Source: Actinomycetota bacterium
Lineage (GTDB): Bacteria; Actinomycetota; Actinomycetes; Nanopelagicales; Nanopelagicaceae
Length of the DNA: 64,000 nucleotides
Direction: 5' to 3'
NCBI GenBank assembly: GCA_002737595.1
Contig: NSHZ01000001.1
Location: 1-64,000, forward strand
Shown: one piece after another, positions 19,919 through 28,370 of the stretch
Layout: each line of letters starts with the position of its first letter
Numbering within the stretch: position 1 is the stretch's first letter
Notes under the pieces: model-generated
Database searches by the model: none
Told to the model about the DNA's origin: nothing
The model's input: the letters and a program-made list of their open reading frames with translations, nothing else
Made by a program: the position numbers and the translations under genes

Positions 19919-20500
19919 TCAATCGTTAAAACGTTGCTGCGTCTCTTCGAGGCCTCGTGTGAGCAAACTTTCAACAGCATCGCCACCGCGATCAACGAAG
20001 AGTGGAAGGACTTTTCGCTCCTCCGTATTGAATGGCTTTAAGACAAAATCTGCTGGGTCTTGTAGCCCCTGTGGTCTGCCGATTCCCATCCGCATACGCA
20101 AATAGCCAGGCCCACCGAGTGACTTCGAGAGGCTCTTGAGTCCGTTGTGGCCGTTATCCCCTCCACCTAGTTTGCTGCGAATAGCTTCGAATGGAAGATC
20201 CAACTCATCATGAATCACGATGATGTGATCAAGTGGGGTCTTATAGAAATCTGCGAGCGCCTTGCCTGGCCCGCCTGACTCATTCATATAACTCTTAGCT
20301 TTCGCGAGAATCAATGAAGGTGCATCGATTCCGACACCCAGGCGACCTTCGAGTACATCAGCGCGGGCTTTATGCGAAAGAAAAGAACCTGAGATGCGCT
20401 TTGCGATTTCTTCAACGACTAGGTAGCCGATGTTATGTCGCGTGTTAGCGTACTCCGGACCGGGATTACCCAATCCAAGAATCAGCCAGCGTTCGGTCAT
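19919..20500 (-). CDS. pth: Peptidyl-tRNA hydrolase
   Basis: 193 residues. GLGNPGPEYANTRHNIGYLVVE holds Asn12 and catalytic His22; KSYMNESGGP and VIHDELDLPFEAIRSKLGGG are the other signature blocks. It recycles tRNA from abortive peptidyl-tRNA. The ATG overlaps the L25 stop by four bases, giving the usual rplY-pth operon. It ends 15 bases before mfd. Confidence 0.95.
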   Translation of the reverse strand: MTERWLILGLGNPGPEYANTRHNIGYLVVEEIAKRISGSFLSHKARADVLEGRLGVGIDAPSLILAKAKSYMNESGGPGKALADFYKTPLDHIIVIHDELDLPFEAIRSKLGGGDNGHNGLKSLSKSLGGPGYLRMRMGIGRPQGLQDPADFVLKPFNTEERKVLPLFVDRGGDAVESLLTRGLEETQQRFND

Positions 20501-21096
20501 TCAGCCGCAGGAGCCGCAGGTGCCACGTCAGTTGGAGCTGGGGCAGATGGCTCTTCATGGGTTGGCTTATCTGCCAAGTGCACGATGATCGTGTCAGGTG
20601 CCGAAACGAGTTCCACGCCGGCAGGAAGAACGACGTCGGAGGCGTACTTCGAATGACCGATCTGTAATCCTTGGATATCGAGGATGAGTTCGCTAGGAAT
20701 TGCAGTCGCCTCGGCACGCACTGAGATGGTGTTGTTGACGTGTTCCAAAATGCCATCGCGATCTGCATCGCCCGCAGTGTGCACAGCGATGTCGATGACG
20801 ACCTTTTCGCCGCGGCGTACTTCGATGAAGTCCACGTGCTCAATGGAGTTTTTGATGGCGTGACGTACTACCGACTTAGGAAGTACTAATTGCGCGCCAC
20901 CTTCAATTTGAAGATCGAGCAAGACGTTATGCGCCTTGAGTGCCAACATGAGTTGGTGCGCTGGGAGAGTGACGTGGCGTGGGGTGCTGCCGTGGCCGTA
21001 GATCACCGCGGGCACGAGACCATCGCGACGGGCACGGCGTGCGGCGCCCTTGCCAAATTCATTACGGACGGTGGCGGCGATGCTGATTTCAGCCAT
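20497..21096 (-). CDS. rplY: 50S ribosomal protein L25/TL5/CTC
   Basis: 199 residues, the long two-domain CTC form. The N-terminal 5S rRNA-binding domain has RNEFGKGAARRARRDGLVPAVIYG and the C-terminal beta domain follows; the tail is Ala/Pro rich. It binds 5S rRNA on the large subunit and is upregulated by stress in the Gram-positive CTC type. A strong RBS (GAAGGAGAG) precedes ATG 21096. Followed by pth with a four-base overlap. Confidence 0.93.
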   Translation of the reverse strand: MAEISIAATVRNEFGKGAARRARRDGLVPAVIYGHGSTPRHVTLPAHQLMLALKAHNVLLDLQIEGGAQLVLPKSVVRHAIKNSIEHVDFIEVRRGEKVVIDIAVHTAGDADRDGILEHVNNTISVRAEATAIPSELILDIQGLQIGHSKYASDVVLPAGVELVSAPDTIIVHLADKPTHEEPSAPAPTDVAPAAPAAE

Positions 21097-21255
21097 CTGA
21101 TCTCTCCTTCAATTCGGTGACAATAAGCGCACCAGGAGGGATCTCGTCGATTACGGGGTAAACCCCCTCGCCGGAGCGTTGCAAAACTTACCCCAGGTGG
21201 GGGCTTGAGAGAAATCTGGGTGTTTCGCCAGGCTCAAGGAGTGCAACAGAAGTGG
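21097..21255 (-). other. GC-rich leader/spacer between prs and rplY
   Basis: 159 bp without a frame. It contains two compact hairpins: CCCCAGGTGGGG (21191-21202) and GGGGTAAACCCC (21155-21166). The first is followed on the minus strand by TAAGTTTT, a poor U-tract, so it could be a weak prs terminator or the two hairpins may form a regulatory leader for L25. I recognise no known riboswitch. Confidence 0.4.
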
Positions 21256-22239
21256 CTAGGAGTGGCCATCGAAAAGTGAAGTGACCGAACCATCCTCGAA
21301 GACCTCTTTAATCGCCCGGGCTAAGAGCGGGGCGATTGAGAGAATGGTGAGCTTGTCGAACTTATTGGCATCTGAAGTGGGCAACGTATTGGTGATGACT
21401 ACTTCTGCCACCTTTGAACTCTTCAGGCGCTCAACAGCTGGTCCGGAGAGCACCGCGTGAGTCGCAGCCACTAAGACTTCAGTCGCACCGGCATCGATGA
21501 GTGCATCTATAGCTTTAGTGATGGTGCCTGCGGTATCAATCATGTCGTCGATAACAACGCATGTTCGACCAGCCACATCACCGACGACCCGACCTACCAC
21601 TGCTTCATTAGGAATGAGTGGATCGCGAGTCTTGTGAATAAAGGCGATGGGGCAACCGCCAAGCAGATCACTCCAACGCTCGGCAACGCGTACTCGACCC
21701 GAGTCGGGCGAGACGATTGTGAGGCGCGAACGATCTACCTTGCTTCCCACGTAATTAGTGAGCAACGGGAGCGCAAAAAGGTGATCTACCGGACCATCGA
21801 AGAAACCTTGAATTTGAGCGGTATGAAGATCAACCGTCATCAAGCGATCAGCACCAGCAGTCTTAAAAAGATCAGCGATCAGGCGAGCTGAGATTGGTTC
21901 ACGCCCGCGATGCTTTTTATCTTGGCGCGCATATCCATAGAACGGAACTACCACGGTGATGCGCTTTGCAGAAGCACGTTTGAGAGCATCGACCATAATG
22001 AGCTGCTCCATGATCTGCTTATTTAACGGTTCAGTGTGGCTCTGAATGACGAAGGCATCGCAACCGCGAACACTCTCTTCGAATCGAACGAAAATCTCTC
22101 CATTTGCAAAGTCGTATGCAGAGGTGGGGGTGAGCGGAATTCCTAATTGATCAGCGACTTCTTGAGCTAGTTCCGGGTAACCCCGACCAGTGAAGAGTCG
22201 GAGACGCTTTTCGGAAGATAACCTAATTTCGCCCATCAA
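21256..22239 (-). CDS. prs: Ribose-phosphate pyrophosphokinase
   Basis: 327 residues. Features: the N-terminal RLFTGRGYPELAQEVADQLG, the catalytic flexible-loop region ARQDKKHRGREPISARLIADL and the PRPP signature CVVIDDMIDTAGTITKA. Makes PRPP from ribose 5-phosphate and ATP for nucleotides, His and Trp. A GGGGGGAG RBS precedes the paired ATGs (22239 or 22236). Part of the glmU-prs-rplY-pth-mfd order typical of Actinobacteria. Confidence 0.95.
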   Translation of the reverse strand: MMGEIRLSSEKRLRLFTGRGYPELAQEVADQLGIPLTPTSAYDFANGEIFVRFEESVRGCDAFVIQSHTEPLNKQIMEQLIMVDALKRASAKRITVVVPFYGYARQDKKHRGREPISARLIADLFKTAGADRLMTVDLHTAQIQGFFDGPVDHLFALPLLTNYVGSKVDRSRLTIVSPDSGRVRVAERWSDLLGGCPIAFIHKTRDPLIPNEAVVGRVVGDVAGRTCVVIDDMIDTAGTITKAIDALIDAGATEVLVAATHAVLSGPAVERLKSSKVAEVVITNTLPTSDANKFDKLTILSIAPLLARAIKEVFEDGSVTSLFDGHS

Positions 22240-22294
22240 TCTCCCCCCACCGGCTTCATCATTCGGATAGTCAGACCGTACCCTTTCTTATGTC

Positions 22295-23710
22295 CTATTC
22301 GCGAGCACGCGACGCGGCGTCCGCGCTCTTACTTCCTGGGCGCTTACGGAGCACCCAATCCAAGACATTTCGCTGCTTTGCCCGACCCACGCCCATAGCT
22401 CCAGGCGGCACATCCTCGGTGATGACCGACCCAGCTGCGGTGTAGGCGCCATCCCCAATCGTGACCGGGGCCACCAGCATGGTGTCACTTCCGATTCGCA
22501 CGTAATCGCCGATCTCAGTTCGGTGCTTGGCCACCCCGTCGTAATTGACAAAGACGGTAGCTGCGCCGATATTTGAACCTTCGCCAATTTGGGCGTCCCC
22601 CACATAGGAAAGATGCGGCACCTTTGAGTCCGGGCCGACGGTGGAGTTCTTAATCTCGACAAAGGCCCCCGCCTTCGATCGCGGTCCAAGGACCGTACCT
22701 GGCCGTAAATATGTGTACGGGCCCACTGTGGCGCCCTCGCCGATATAGGCCTGATCGCAGGTGGATTCACTCACCTGGGCGCCGGCTTCGACCGTACACG
22801 AGTGCAAGGTGGCCCGCGGTCCCACCACAGCGCCACTTGAAATCTTGGTCGTGCCGGTAAGCCACGTTCCTGGCAAGAGCGTCACATCGGCCGCGATCTC
22901 CACACCCTCTTCAACCCAGGTGCTGGCCGGATCAACGATGGTGACCCCGGTCTTCATCAATTCGTCATTAATGCGATTACGCAAGATAGCCCCACATTCG
23001 CTTAATTGACCCCGGTCATTGACCCCAAGGATTTCACGGAAATCGCCAATTGAGAAGGCGGCTACTGCCTTACCTTCACCCCTCAGGATAGAAATAACAT
23101 CTGTGAGGTACTCCTCCCCCTGTGCGTTATCGCGTGAGAGTTTTTCAAGCGCAGAAATGAGTGCACCTTTTTGAAAAAGATAGATACCAGAATTAATCTC
23201 TGAAATCTTTCGCTCTGCTTCGTTTGCATCTTTCTCTTCCACGATCGAAGTAAATTCCTGAGCGCTATCTCGAATAATCCTTCCGTAGCCAAATGGTTCT
23301 GGAACATGAGCAGTCATCACCGCTGCAGTCAACCCAAGTGATTGTGAGATGAAATCAGCAAGGCTTTCACGACGTAACAGTGGCGTATCAGAACCAAGAA
23401 CGAGAATCACATCACCATCAGCAAGTCCTGCAAATGCTGGCATTGCAAGACGGGTCGCATGCCCAGTCCCCCCACGTTCTGCTTGAAAGACAGTGGAAAC
23501 ATTCGGCGCAATGCGCTTTAGCTCTTTTTCGACAGCTTCGCGGCCCGAGCCAACAACAACCACTGTGGCTTTGGTTGCTGGCAGGGCATCGAGGACGCGT
23601 TCCACCATCGATTTCCCAAGGACGCCATGGAGCACTTTGGGAGTGGCGGAGTTCATCCGGGTACCTTCACCGGCTGCCAAGATCAGCGCGCTTGCCTGCA
23701 CTATGGGCAC
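22295..23710 (-). CDS. glmU: Bifunctional N-acetylglucosamine-1-P uridyltransferase / glucosamine-1-P acetyltransferase
   Basis: 471 residues. The N-terminal nucleotidyltransferase domain has ALILAAGEGTRMNSATPKVL, and the C-terminal left-handed beta helix has repeated hexapeptides plus KNSTVGPDSKVPHLSYVGDA. It makes UDP-GlcNAc for peptidoglycan. GTG start 23710 lies 34 bases downstream of tRNA-Gln on the same strand, the same tRNA-glmU-prs arrangement as in other Actinobacteria. Confidence 0.95.
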   Translation of the reverse strand: MPIVQASALILAAGEGTRMNSATPKVLHGVLGKSMVERVLDALPATKATVVVVGSGREAVEKELKRIAPNVSTVFQAERGGTGHATRLAMPAFAGLADGDVILVLGSDTPLLRRESLADFISQSLGLTAAVMTAHVPEPFGYGRIIRDSAQEFTSIVEEKDANEAERKISEINSGIYLFQKGALISALEKLSRDNAQGEEYLTDVISILRGEGKAVAAFSIGDFREILGVNDRGQLSECGAILRNRINDELMKTGVTIVDPASTWVEEGVEIAADVTLLPGTWLTGTTKISSGAVVGPRATLHSCTVEAGAQVSESTCDQAYIGEGATVGPYTYLRPGTVLGPRSKAGAFVEIKNSTVGPDSKVPHLSYVGDAQIGEGSNIGAATVFVNYDGVAKHRTEIGDYVRIGSDTMLVAPVTIGDGAYTAAGSVITEDVPPGAMGVGRAKQRNVLDWVLRKRPGSKSADAASRARE

Positions 23711-23744
23711 TACTAAGGTCCCCTTTCTTCGGCGGGTTCCTGCG

Positions 23745-23816
23745 CTCCGCCACCAGGTATCGATCCTGGACTTACGGCTTCAAAGGCCGTCGTGCTAGCC
23801 ACTACACAATGGCGGA
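23745..23816 (-). tRNA. tRNA-Gln (anticodon UUG)
   Basis: A 72-nt cloverleaf: acceptor TCCGCCA/TGGCGGA, anticodon stem ACGGC/GCCGT around CTTTGAA, T-stem CCAGG/CCTGG and discriminator G. U1:A72 and G73 are typical of glutamine tRNAs. CCA is not encoded. Located just upstream of glmU. A 5' extension of the next plus-strand frame would run across it, which argues against the longer XdhC start. Confidence 0.92.
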
Positions 23817-23899
23817 ACCTGAATTCTGCCCTATTTTCGAGAGATTCTGGAAATCTATGGAAGATTCGGCCCACCGCGACAGCGCCTGGGAGTCGCCCC

Positions 23900-23905
23900 T
23901 ACCAT
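23900..23905 (+). promoter_or_regulatory. -10 box for xdhC/coxI, leaderless geometry
   Basis: TACCAT lies exactly six bases before ATG 23912. With a sigma-70-type start about seven bases downstream, transcription would begin at the start codon. The same TAnnnT-N6-start pattern recurs at several genes here. Confidence 0.5.
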
Positions 23906-23911
23906 GGCTCC

Positions 23912-24820
23912 ATGTATGGAATTGCCCTCAGTGTTACTTCCTGCCTACGGGCGCAGACCCGAGCAGATGTGGCGTGGGTGATCTCATCTGACGGCCTCCC
24001 GCTGGGCGAGCCCAATGAGGCCTTGGCACTCACGCCTGGGGGCGGTCGGATCGGGAATCTGCTCTCTGGGGCAATCGATGGAGATCTCGTCGATTTTGCC
24101 AGCCGACACCTCATCCAAGGACGAGTAATTTCCATCAATGTAAGTGAAGTGGGTGCGCTCATCGCTGGCCTACCTCTAGGTGGAAGCGCGCGATGCGTTC
24201 TCACGCCCGCTGCCGAATTACCTGCCCAATTATGGCCAGCACTTTTATCTAGAGAACCACTCGCTCTGGTCTGCCATTTTGACGGGGATCTCATTCATGA
24301 CACTGTCTTATTCACCAGAGATAATATTTCTGAATCTGACGATGAAGTTTCTGAACTCTTTCGCAAGGGAAGTTCTCGCACTGTCATTACAGGAGAGAAG
24401 ATCATCACAATTATGCATCCCGTAACTAAGTTAGCCATTGCCGGTGGTGGTCCCATCGCGGAGGCACTAGCCGAAAATGCTCGGTTGCTAGGTTGGCGGG
24501 TCGTCATGGCGCAGGCGGTCGAACAAGCAACCGGGTTAATGGCAGATCTTGCAAGCATCGATGCCGCCGTGATTATGGGCCACGACGTCGAATCCTCAAG
24601 CATGTCACTGGCCGCCGCACTGGAGAGCGATGCTGGATACATCGGAGCGCTCGGCTCTCAGAAAATGCAACAGAATAGGGCCGATTGGTTGGCTTACCGA
24701 GGGATCACCGAGATTTCCAGAGTCCACGGCCCCGCTGGAGTAGACATCGGAGCCACCTCGCCAGCCGAGATCGCAATATCGATCTTGGCGCAAGCCATTG
24801 AAGCCGTCAGAACGCCCTAA
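23912..24820 (+). CDS. XdhC/CoxI family molybdenum-enzyme maturation protein
   Basis: About 302 residues. The N-terminal XdhC/CoxI region includes GRVISINVSEVGALIAGLPL, and a C-terminal Rossmann fold has LAIAGGGPIAEALAENARLLGW followed by an ALGSQKMQQNRADWL block. Family members bind molybdopterin and help sulfurate or insert the cofactor of xanthine/CO dehydrogenases. It opens the plus-strand maturation operon of the CODH island. The frame runs back to 23792 through the tRNA-Gln gene; ATG 23912, with TACCAT six bases upstream, is the credible start. Could be labelled CoxI or CoxF. Confidence 0.82.
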   Translation: MYGIALSVTSCLRAQTRADVAWVISSDGLPLGEPNEALALTPGGGRIGNLLSGAIDGDLVDFASRHLIQGRVISINVSEVGALIAGLPLGGSARCVLTPAAELPAQLWPALLSREPLALVCHFDGDLIHDTVLFTRDNISESDDEVSELFRKGSSRTVITGEKIITIMHPVTKLAIAGGGPIAEALAENARLLGWRVVMAQAVEQATGLMADLASIDAAVIMGHDVESSSMSLAAALESDAGYIGALGSQKMQQNRADWLAYRGITEISRVHGPAGVDIGATSPAEIAISILAQAIEAVRTP

Positions 24821-24882
24821 TCGCCCTTGTTTTCAAGGAGACTCAGCTCCGTAGAGGTGCTAATCTTTGGGAGTCTTAAGGT

Positions 24883-24894
24883 GCACATATGTGC
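24883..24894. promoter_or_regulatory. 12-bp perfect palindrome upstream of orf86-coxD-coxE
   Basis: GCACATATGTGC sits 29 bases before the start of the 86-residue gene, in the only sizeable gap of the maturation operon. It could be an operator for a MarR-type dimer such as the one at 34362. I did not find an identical copy ahead of coxM, which weakens that idea. Confidence 0.35.
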
Positions 24895-24923
24895 TTATTT
24901 TACTCCTCGGAAGGGTTGTCTAT

Positions 24924-25184
24924 ATGGCGCTAGAAGCCGATAATGCGCGTGCAACACTCCGCTCAATGTGGGAGGCCCAAGGGGATCCAGTAGTGGCCCT
25001 TGATGAAGATTGCAACCCAAATAAGGTCTGCAAAAACATGGCTGGTATTACCTTCGATGGTTATGCCGAAGAGGGCGCCGACATTCGAGTGGCCTGGCGC
25101 GAGAAGCTCGCCCGCGAAGGAAAATTAAACACCTCTGGTGGCTCAATTCGTGACCTTGTGCTTGGCCCCGTCGAGACTCGTTAA
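24924..25184 (+). CDS. Uncharacterised 86-aa protein in CODH maturation operon
   Basis: 86 residues, soluble, no signal peptide or helix of membrane type. It starts MALEADNARATLRSMW with GGAAGG eleven bases before ATG. Two Cys lie in DEDCNPNKVCKNMAG (C-x5-C spacing) and could bind a metal or form a redox pair. The C-terminus ends SGGSIRDLVLGPVETR. I do not recognise the family. Placement between XdhC/CoxI and CoxD suggests a maturation accessory factor for CO dehydrogenase, by context only. Confidence 0.6.
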   Translation: MALEADNARATLRSMWEAQGDPVVALDEDCNPNKVCKNMAGITFDGYAEEGADIRVAWREKLAREGKLNTSGGSIRDLVLGPVETR

Positions 25185-25199
25185 CGCACCGGAATTACC

Positions 25200-26096
25200 G
25201 TGACGCTAGATAACCACGCTTCACGTGCCTTGCCTTCTTCTGTTCAAGAACTCACAGATGTCCTGCGTTCCGACGGATATATAGCTGATCGCGGTCTCTC
25301 AACCGCCCTCTACATTGCCCTCACGCTCGGACGGCCGCTGCTCCTCGAGGGAGAAGTGGGAGTGGGGAAGACTGAATTAGCTAAAACACTTGCCTCACTC
25401 TTTGGCCGAAAATTAGTGCGCTTGCAATGCTATGAAGGCATAGACACAAACCAAGCTCTCTACGAATGGGATTACGCGCGCCAAATGCTGCAGATTCGCG
25501 CACTCTCTGAGAGCGAAATGAAAGAAGATGCCGTCGACAAACTATTTAGTGCAAAATTCTTGTTAGAGCGGCCGTTACTAGAAGCAATCAGATCTGGAGA
25601 TCAGTGCGTGCTACTGATTGACGAAGTGGATAGGGCTGACGATGAGTTTGAGGCGTTTCTGCTCGAACTTCTCTCTGATTTTCAGATCACTATTCCAGAA
25701 ATCGGCACCATTAAAGCGCAGTCGCGCCCCATCGTCATTCTCACGTCTAACCGCACCCGAGAATTACACGATGCATTAAAACGGCGCTGCCTTTATAACT
25801 GGATTGGTTTTCCAGACCCGGTCCGCGAAGTTGAAATCATTCAGGCACGTATACCTGATGTTTCAGAGAAGATGGCCAATAGAGTGGTCGCTGCCGTCAA
25901 CCGCTTGCGGGACATGGAATTGGCCAAGCCTCCTGGCGTCTCCGAAACTCTCGACTGGGTGGCTGCGCTCGACGCGCTGGGTGCCGACGAATTAACTGCC
26001 CAGAGCGCACATGACACTCTGGGCTCGATTGTGAAGGATCGAGATGATCTTGAATTAGTTCGCACCAATATTCAAGAGGTTGTCTCCAGTGTCTGA
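25200..26096 (+). CDS. coxD: CoxD, MoxR-type AAA+ ATPase for CODH maturation
   Basis: 298 residues. Walker A is EGEVGVGKTELAKTLA (near residue 57), Walker B is LLIDEVDRADDEFEAFLLEL, and TSNRTRELHDALKRRCLY is the sensor/arginine-finger region of MoxR ATPases. In Oligotropha CoxD is a membrane-bound chaperone needed to build the Mo-S-Cu site of CoxL. GTG start 25200, 15 bases after orf86; its end overlaps coxE. MoxR plus VWA partner in one operon supports the assignment. Confidence 0.88.
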   Translation: MTLDNHASRALPSSVQELTDVLRSDGYIADRGLSTALYIALTLGRPLLLEGEVGVGKTELAKTLASLFGRKLVRLQCYEGIDTNQALYEWDYARQMLQIRALSESEMKEDAVDKLFSAKFLLERPLLEAIRSGDQCVLLIDEVDRADDEFEAFLLELLSDFQITIPEIGTIKAQSRPIVILTSNRTRELHDALKRRCLYNWIGFPDPVREVEIIQARIPDVSEKMANRVVAAVNRLRDMELAKPPGVSETLDWVAALDALGADELTAQSAHDTLGSIVKDRDDLELVRTNIQEVVSSV

Positions 26097-27219
26097 TGAC
26101 ACTGGCTTCATCACACTTTTTACCGAATTTGGACATGAACTAAGAAACGTTGGATTACCTATTGGTTCTGACGATGTCATGGCTTACTGCAGTGCAATTG
26201 CCGAACTCAATCCTTCCGATATTTTAGATGTTTACTGGGCAGGACGAAGCACGCTCGTGAGTAAGCGTGACCATATTCCGCTTTATGACAATGTCTTTAG
26301 ATCATTTTTTCTCGATGAAAAGGCTGAGTTTAAGAGTGAGAATCGACTTAAAATCAAGGCCTCCTCGAGCGCACAAGCTGTCATCGATATCCCTGCACCA
26401 GAGAGCGGTACCCCCGGAACGGCAGAAGAAGAGCTTCGCATGGGGCTGCAAGCTTCAACTTCAGAACTATTCCGCAATAAGACATTTGCAAGTTGTACAC
26501 CTGAAGAGTTGGCAGCATTACGGCGAATCATGTCAAGTATAAAACTCACTCCCCCGCGCAGGAAAAGTAGACGAAAGATGGCCTCATCGAAGGGTTCACT
26601 CATCAGCATGAGACGGATGGTCCGGGAAACGATGAGGGCCCATGGCGAGCCCCGCGACCTCCACTTTACAAAGCGTCGCCTACGACTGCGGCCATTAGTT
26701 CTGATTCTCGATGTATCTGGATCCATGGCTGACTATTCACGAAACCTTTTGCAGTTTGCCTATTCTGCACAGAGAGCGGCTGGCCGAGTCGAGGTCTTCT
26801 GTTTCGGTACTCGCCTGACTCGCATTACTCGGGCATTAGATAGAAAGCGCCCTGATGAAGCAATGAACATGGCAGCGGGATTAGTTTTCGACTGGGATGG
26901 TGGCACACGTATTGGTGACTCACTTGAAATGTTCACTAGGCAGTGGGGCCGCCGGGGAATGAGTAGAGGATCCATCGTGGTTATTTGCTCAGACGGGCTA
27001 GATAGAGGGGAACCCGAGGTGCTGGCGCACGCCATGGAAAAGCTTTCCAGGCTCTGCTACCGCATCGTATGGATGAATCCACATAAAGGGGATAGCCGTG
27101 ACTTTGCCCCAACTACCCTAGGCATGATGGTCGCAGAGCCGTACATCGATGAAATTGTTTCTGGACATAATTTGAAAAGCCTTGAAGAATTCAGTACGAC
27201 CTTGACCGCCCTCAGATGA
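26089..27219 (+). CDS. coxE: CoxE, VWA-domain partner of CoxD
   Basis: About 376 residues. The C-terminal von Willebrand A domain has an intact MIDAS motif in LILDVSGSMADYS (DxSxS) and later DWDGGTRIGDSL and VVICSDGLDRGEP. The central region RRKSRRKMASSKG is basic. It works with the MoxR ATPase CoxD in copper and sulfur insertion into CODH. GTG 26089 overlaps the coxD stop by eight bases; a TTG at 26080 is the less likely alternative. Confidence 0.87.
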   Translation: MSDDTGFITLFTEFGHELRNVGLPIGSDDVMAYCSAIAELNPSDILDVYWAGRSTLVSKRDHIPLYDNVFRSFFLDEKAEFKSENRLKIKASSSAQAVIDIPAPESGTPGTAEEELRMGLQASTSELFRNKTFASCTPEELAALRRIMSSIKLTPPRRKSRRKMASSKGSLISMRRMVRETMRAHGEPRDLHFTKRRLRLRPLVLILDVSGSMADYSRNLLQFAYSAQRAAGRVEVFCFGTRLTRITRALDRKRPDEAMNMAAGLVFDWDGGTRIGDSLEMFTRQWGRRGMSRGSIVVICSDGLDRGEPEVLAHAMEKLSRLCYRIVWMNPHKGDSRDFAPTTLGMMVAEPYIDEIVSGHNLKSLEEFSTTLTALR

Positions 27220-27241
27220 AAAATTGCGATAGGAAGACGAT

Positions 27242-27529
27242 ATGAAGTTCAGTGTTTCAATTCTTGCCGAAGGTGATCGCGAAGTCACCATAGAAGAGGT
27301 CGTGGCACTCGCCGATGCGGTGGCGATCCACGGCGGGATCGCCAGTGGGGTGGGGGCGATGTCATACGGTGCTCAGATCATTGTTGAGGCAGTGAATTCT
27401 GATTTAGCGGTGGATCGAGCTATTGAGCTCTTTACTTCCGCTGTAGCAACCGCACAACTCCCTTCGTGGCCAGTAACAAAGGCAGAAACAATTAGTGAAA
27501 GCGATGATCTTGAGGAAGCCGACGAGTGA
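27242..27529 (+). CDS. Uncharacterised 95-aa alpha/beta protein in CODH operon
   Basis: 95 residues, predicted beta-alpha-beta. It begins MKFSVSILAEGDREVTIEEV, has a glycine-rich IHGGIASGVGAMSYGAQI and an acidic tail ESDDLEEADE. A ribosome-binding site (GGAAGACG) precedes ATG. I have no confident family name; the domain may be a ferredoxin-like fold. Its stop overlaps the GTG start of the next gene (GTGA), so the two are translated as a pair. Confidence 0.65.
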   Translation: MKFSVSILAEGDREVTIEEVVALADAVAIHGGIASGVGAMSYGAQIIVEAVNSDLAVDRAIELFTSAVATAQLPSWPVTKAETISESDDLEEADE

Positions 27530-27960
27530 TACGTCTCGGAAGTTTGGCTGGCTACCCTTTTGAGGGACCGCGTATTCTTACCGGCTGGACCGCGCCACAA
27601 CTGCCGGCAGTCTACGCAATCATGTGTCGACCGGATCCTGAAAAGAAACCGCAAGAGTTCGCCGTCATCTATGTAGGTCATGGAGATGATTTATCCAAGG
27701 AAGGTTTCCCCCTCAAACACCGGCATGCCCCTTCTTGGGTAAAGAGAGCAGGAAGTAAGTGGAACCTCCACATTTGCATCTATGAAGTGCCTGGTGGCTT
27801 GCCATCCCACCGAGAACAGATCGCCCGAGAATTAATGGCCGTCTATCGCCCTACATGTAACGAAGAAAAGTACGACCAGGCGTGGAAAAGTGAGTGGATC
27901 GGAGAGTATTCGGCTACCACCACCGGGCCACTGACCACTGATAGAGATCCCAACGCCTAG
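27526..27960 (+). CDS. GIY-YIG-like nuclease-fold protein at end of CODH operon
   Basis: 144 residues. LPAVYAIM (residues 27-33) and VIYVGHGDDL (47-56) fit the two beta strands of the GIY-YIG motif, His65/Arg66 follow, and REQIARELMAVYRPTCNE supplies Arg, Glu97 or Glu102, and a terminal Asn112, in the order expected for a GIY-YIG active site. The first motif is VYA rather than GIY. Starts at GTG 27526 overlapping the 95-aa gene. A nuclease-like fold is an odd partner for a metalloenzyme operon. Assignment is by motif reading only. Confidence 0.6.
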   Translation: MIRLGSLAGYPFEGPRILTGWTAPQLPAVYAIMCRPDPEKKPQEFAVIYVGHGDDLSKEGFPLKHRHAPSWVKRAGSKWNLHICIYEVPGGLPSHREQIARELMAVYRPTCNEEKYDQAWKSEWIGEYSATTTGPLTTDRDPNA

Positions 27961-28019
27961 TCACGCTAGAGCCAGGATCAAAGGATCGACCTGCGCATCA
28001 AACTGGTGAGAGGAGTTGC

Positions 28020-28370
28020 CTACTTAAATCCGACTCCATCGAGTTGGCGTGAGCGACGAGTTCCCATAGCAGGGCGAGCTGGCGGACGTTCTTCGGTATC
28101 TGGCTGGTAAGTAGCCCCGACCACAATACCCTCGGCCATGCCGTACAAGAGCGGCAAAGCTCCGGCAACCACACCGCCGGTGCGGTTAATGCGCTCTACG
28201 CCAGATTCAATAGGTTCGGCGTTCTGCTTTACCTTCCAGACAAGATCTGCCGCCTCTTCTAATTTGCCCGCCACTTTCGTCAACTGTGCGCCAACGATAA
28301 AGAGGTAGATAGCAAGTCCCGCGATGAGCAGCACAATGTCGATTACCGTAAGCAGGATCAAGGTATTCAT
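28020..28370 (-). CDS. Small single-span membrane protein E of CODH operon (116 aa)
   Basis: 116 residues. One N-terminal transmembrane helix (LILLTVIDIVLLIAGLAIYLFIVG) is followed by an amphipathic helical stretch LTKVAGKLEEAADLVWKVKQ and AEPIESGVERINRTGG. A second weakly hydrophobic patch and a basic Pro/Arg tail (ERPPARPAMGTRRSRQ) come last. Last gene of the minus-strand cox operon; its start overlaps gene D by four bases. Architecture matches the four upstream small proteins. Function unknown; see findings for the proposed anchor role. Confidence 0.75.
   Translation of the reverse strand: MNTLILLTVIDIVLLIAGLAIYLFIVGAQLTKVAGKLEEAADLVWKVKQNAEPIESGVERINRTGGVVAGALPLLYGMAEGIVVGATYQPDTEERPPARPAMGTRRSRQLDGVGFK

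Noticed and set aside
23380..23991. Long plus-strand frame across glmU and tRNA-Gln
   Set aside because: It is antisense to glmU, crosses a tRNA gene and encodes low-quality sequence; it is a shadow frame.
24883..24894. Restriction-site-like palindrome as a shared cox operator
   Set aside because: The 12-bp palindrome is real, but I found no second copy in front of coxM or marR, so co-regulation through it is not supported; kept only as a weak site.
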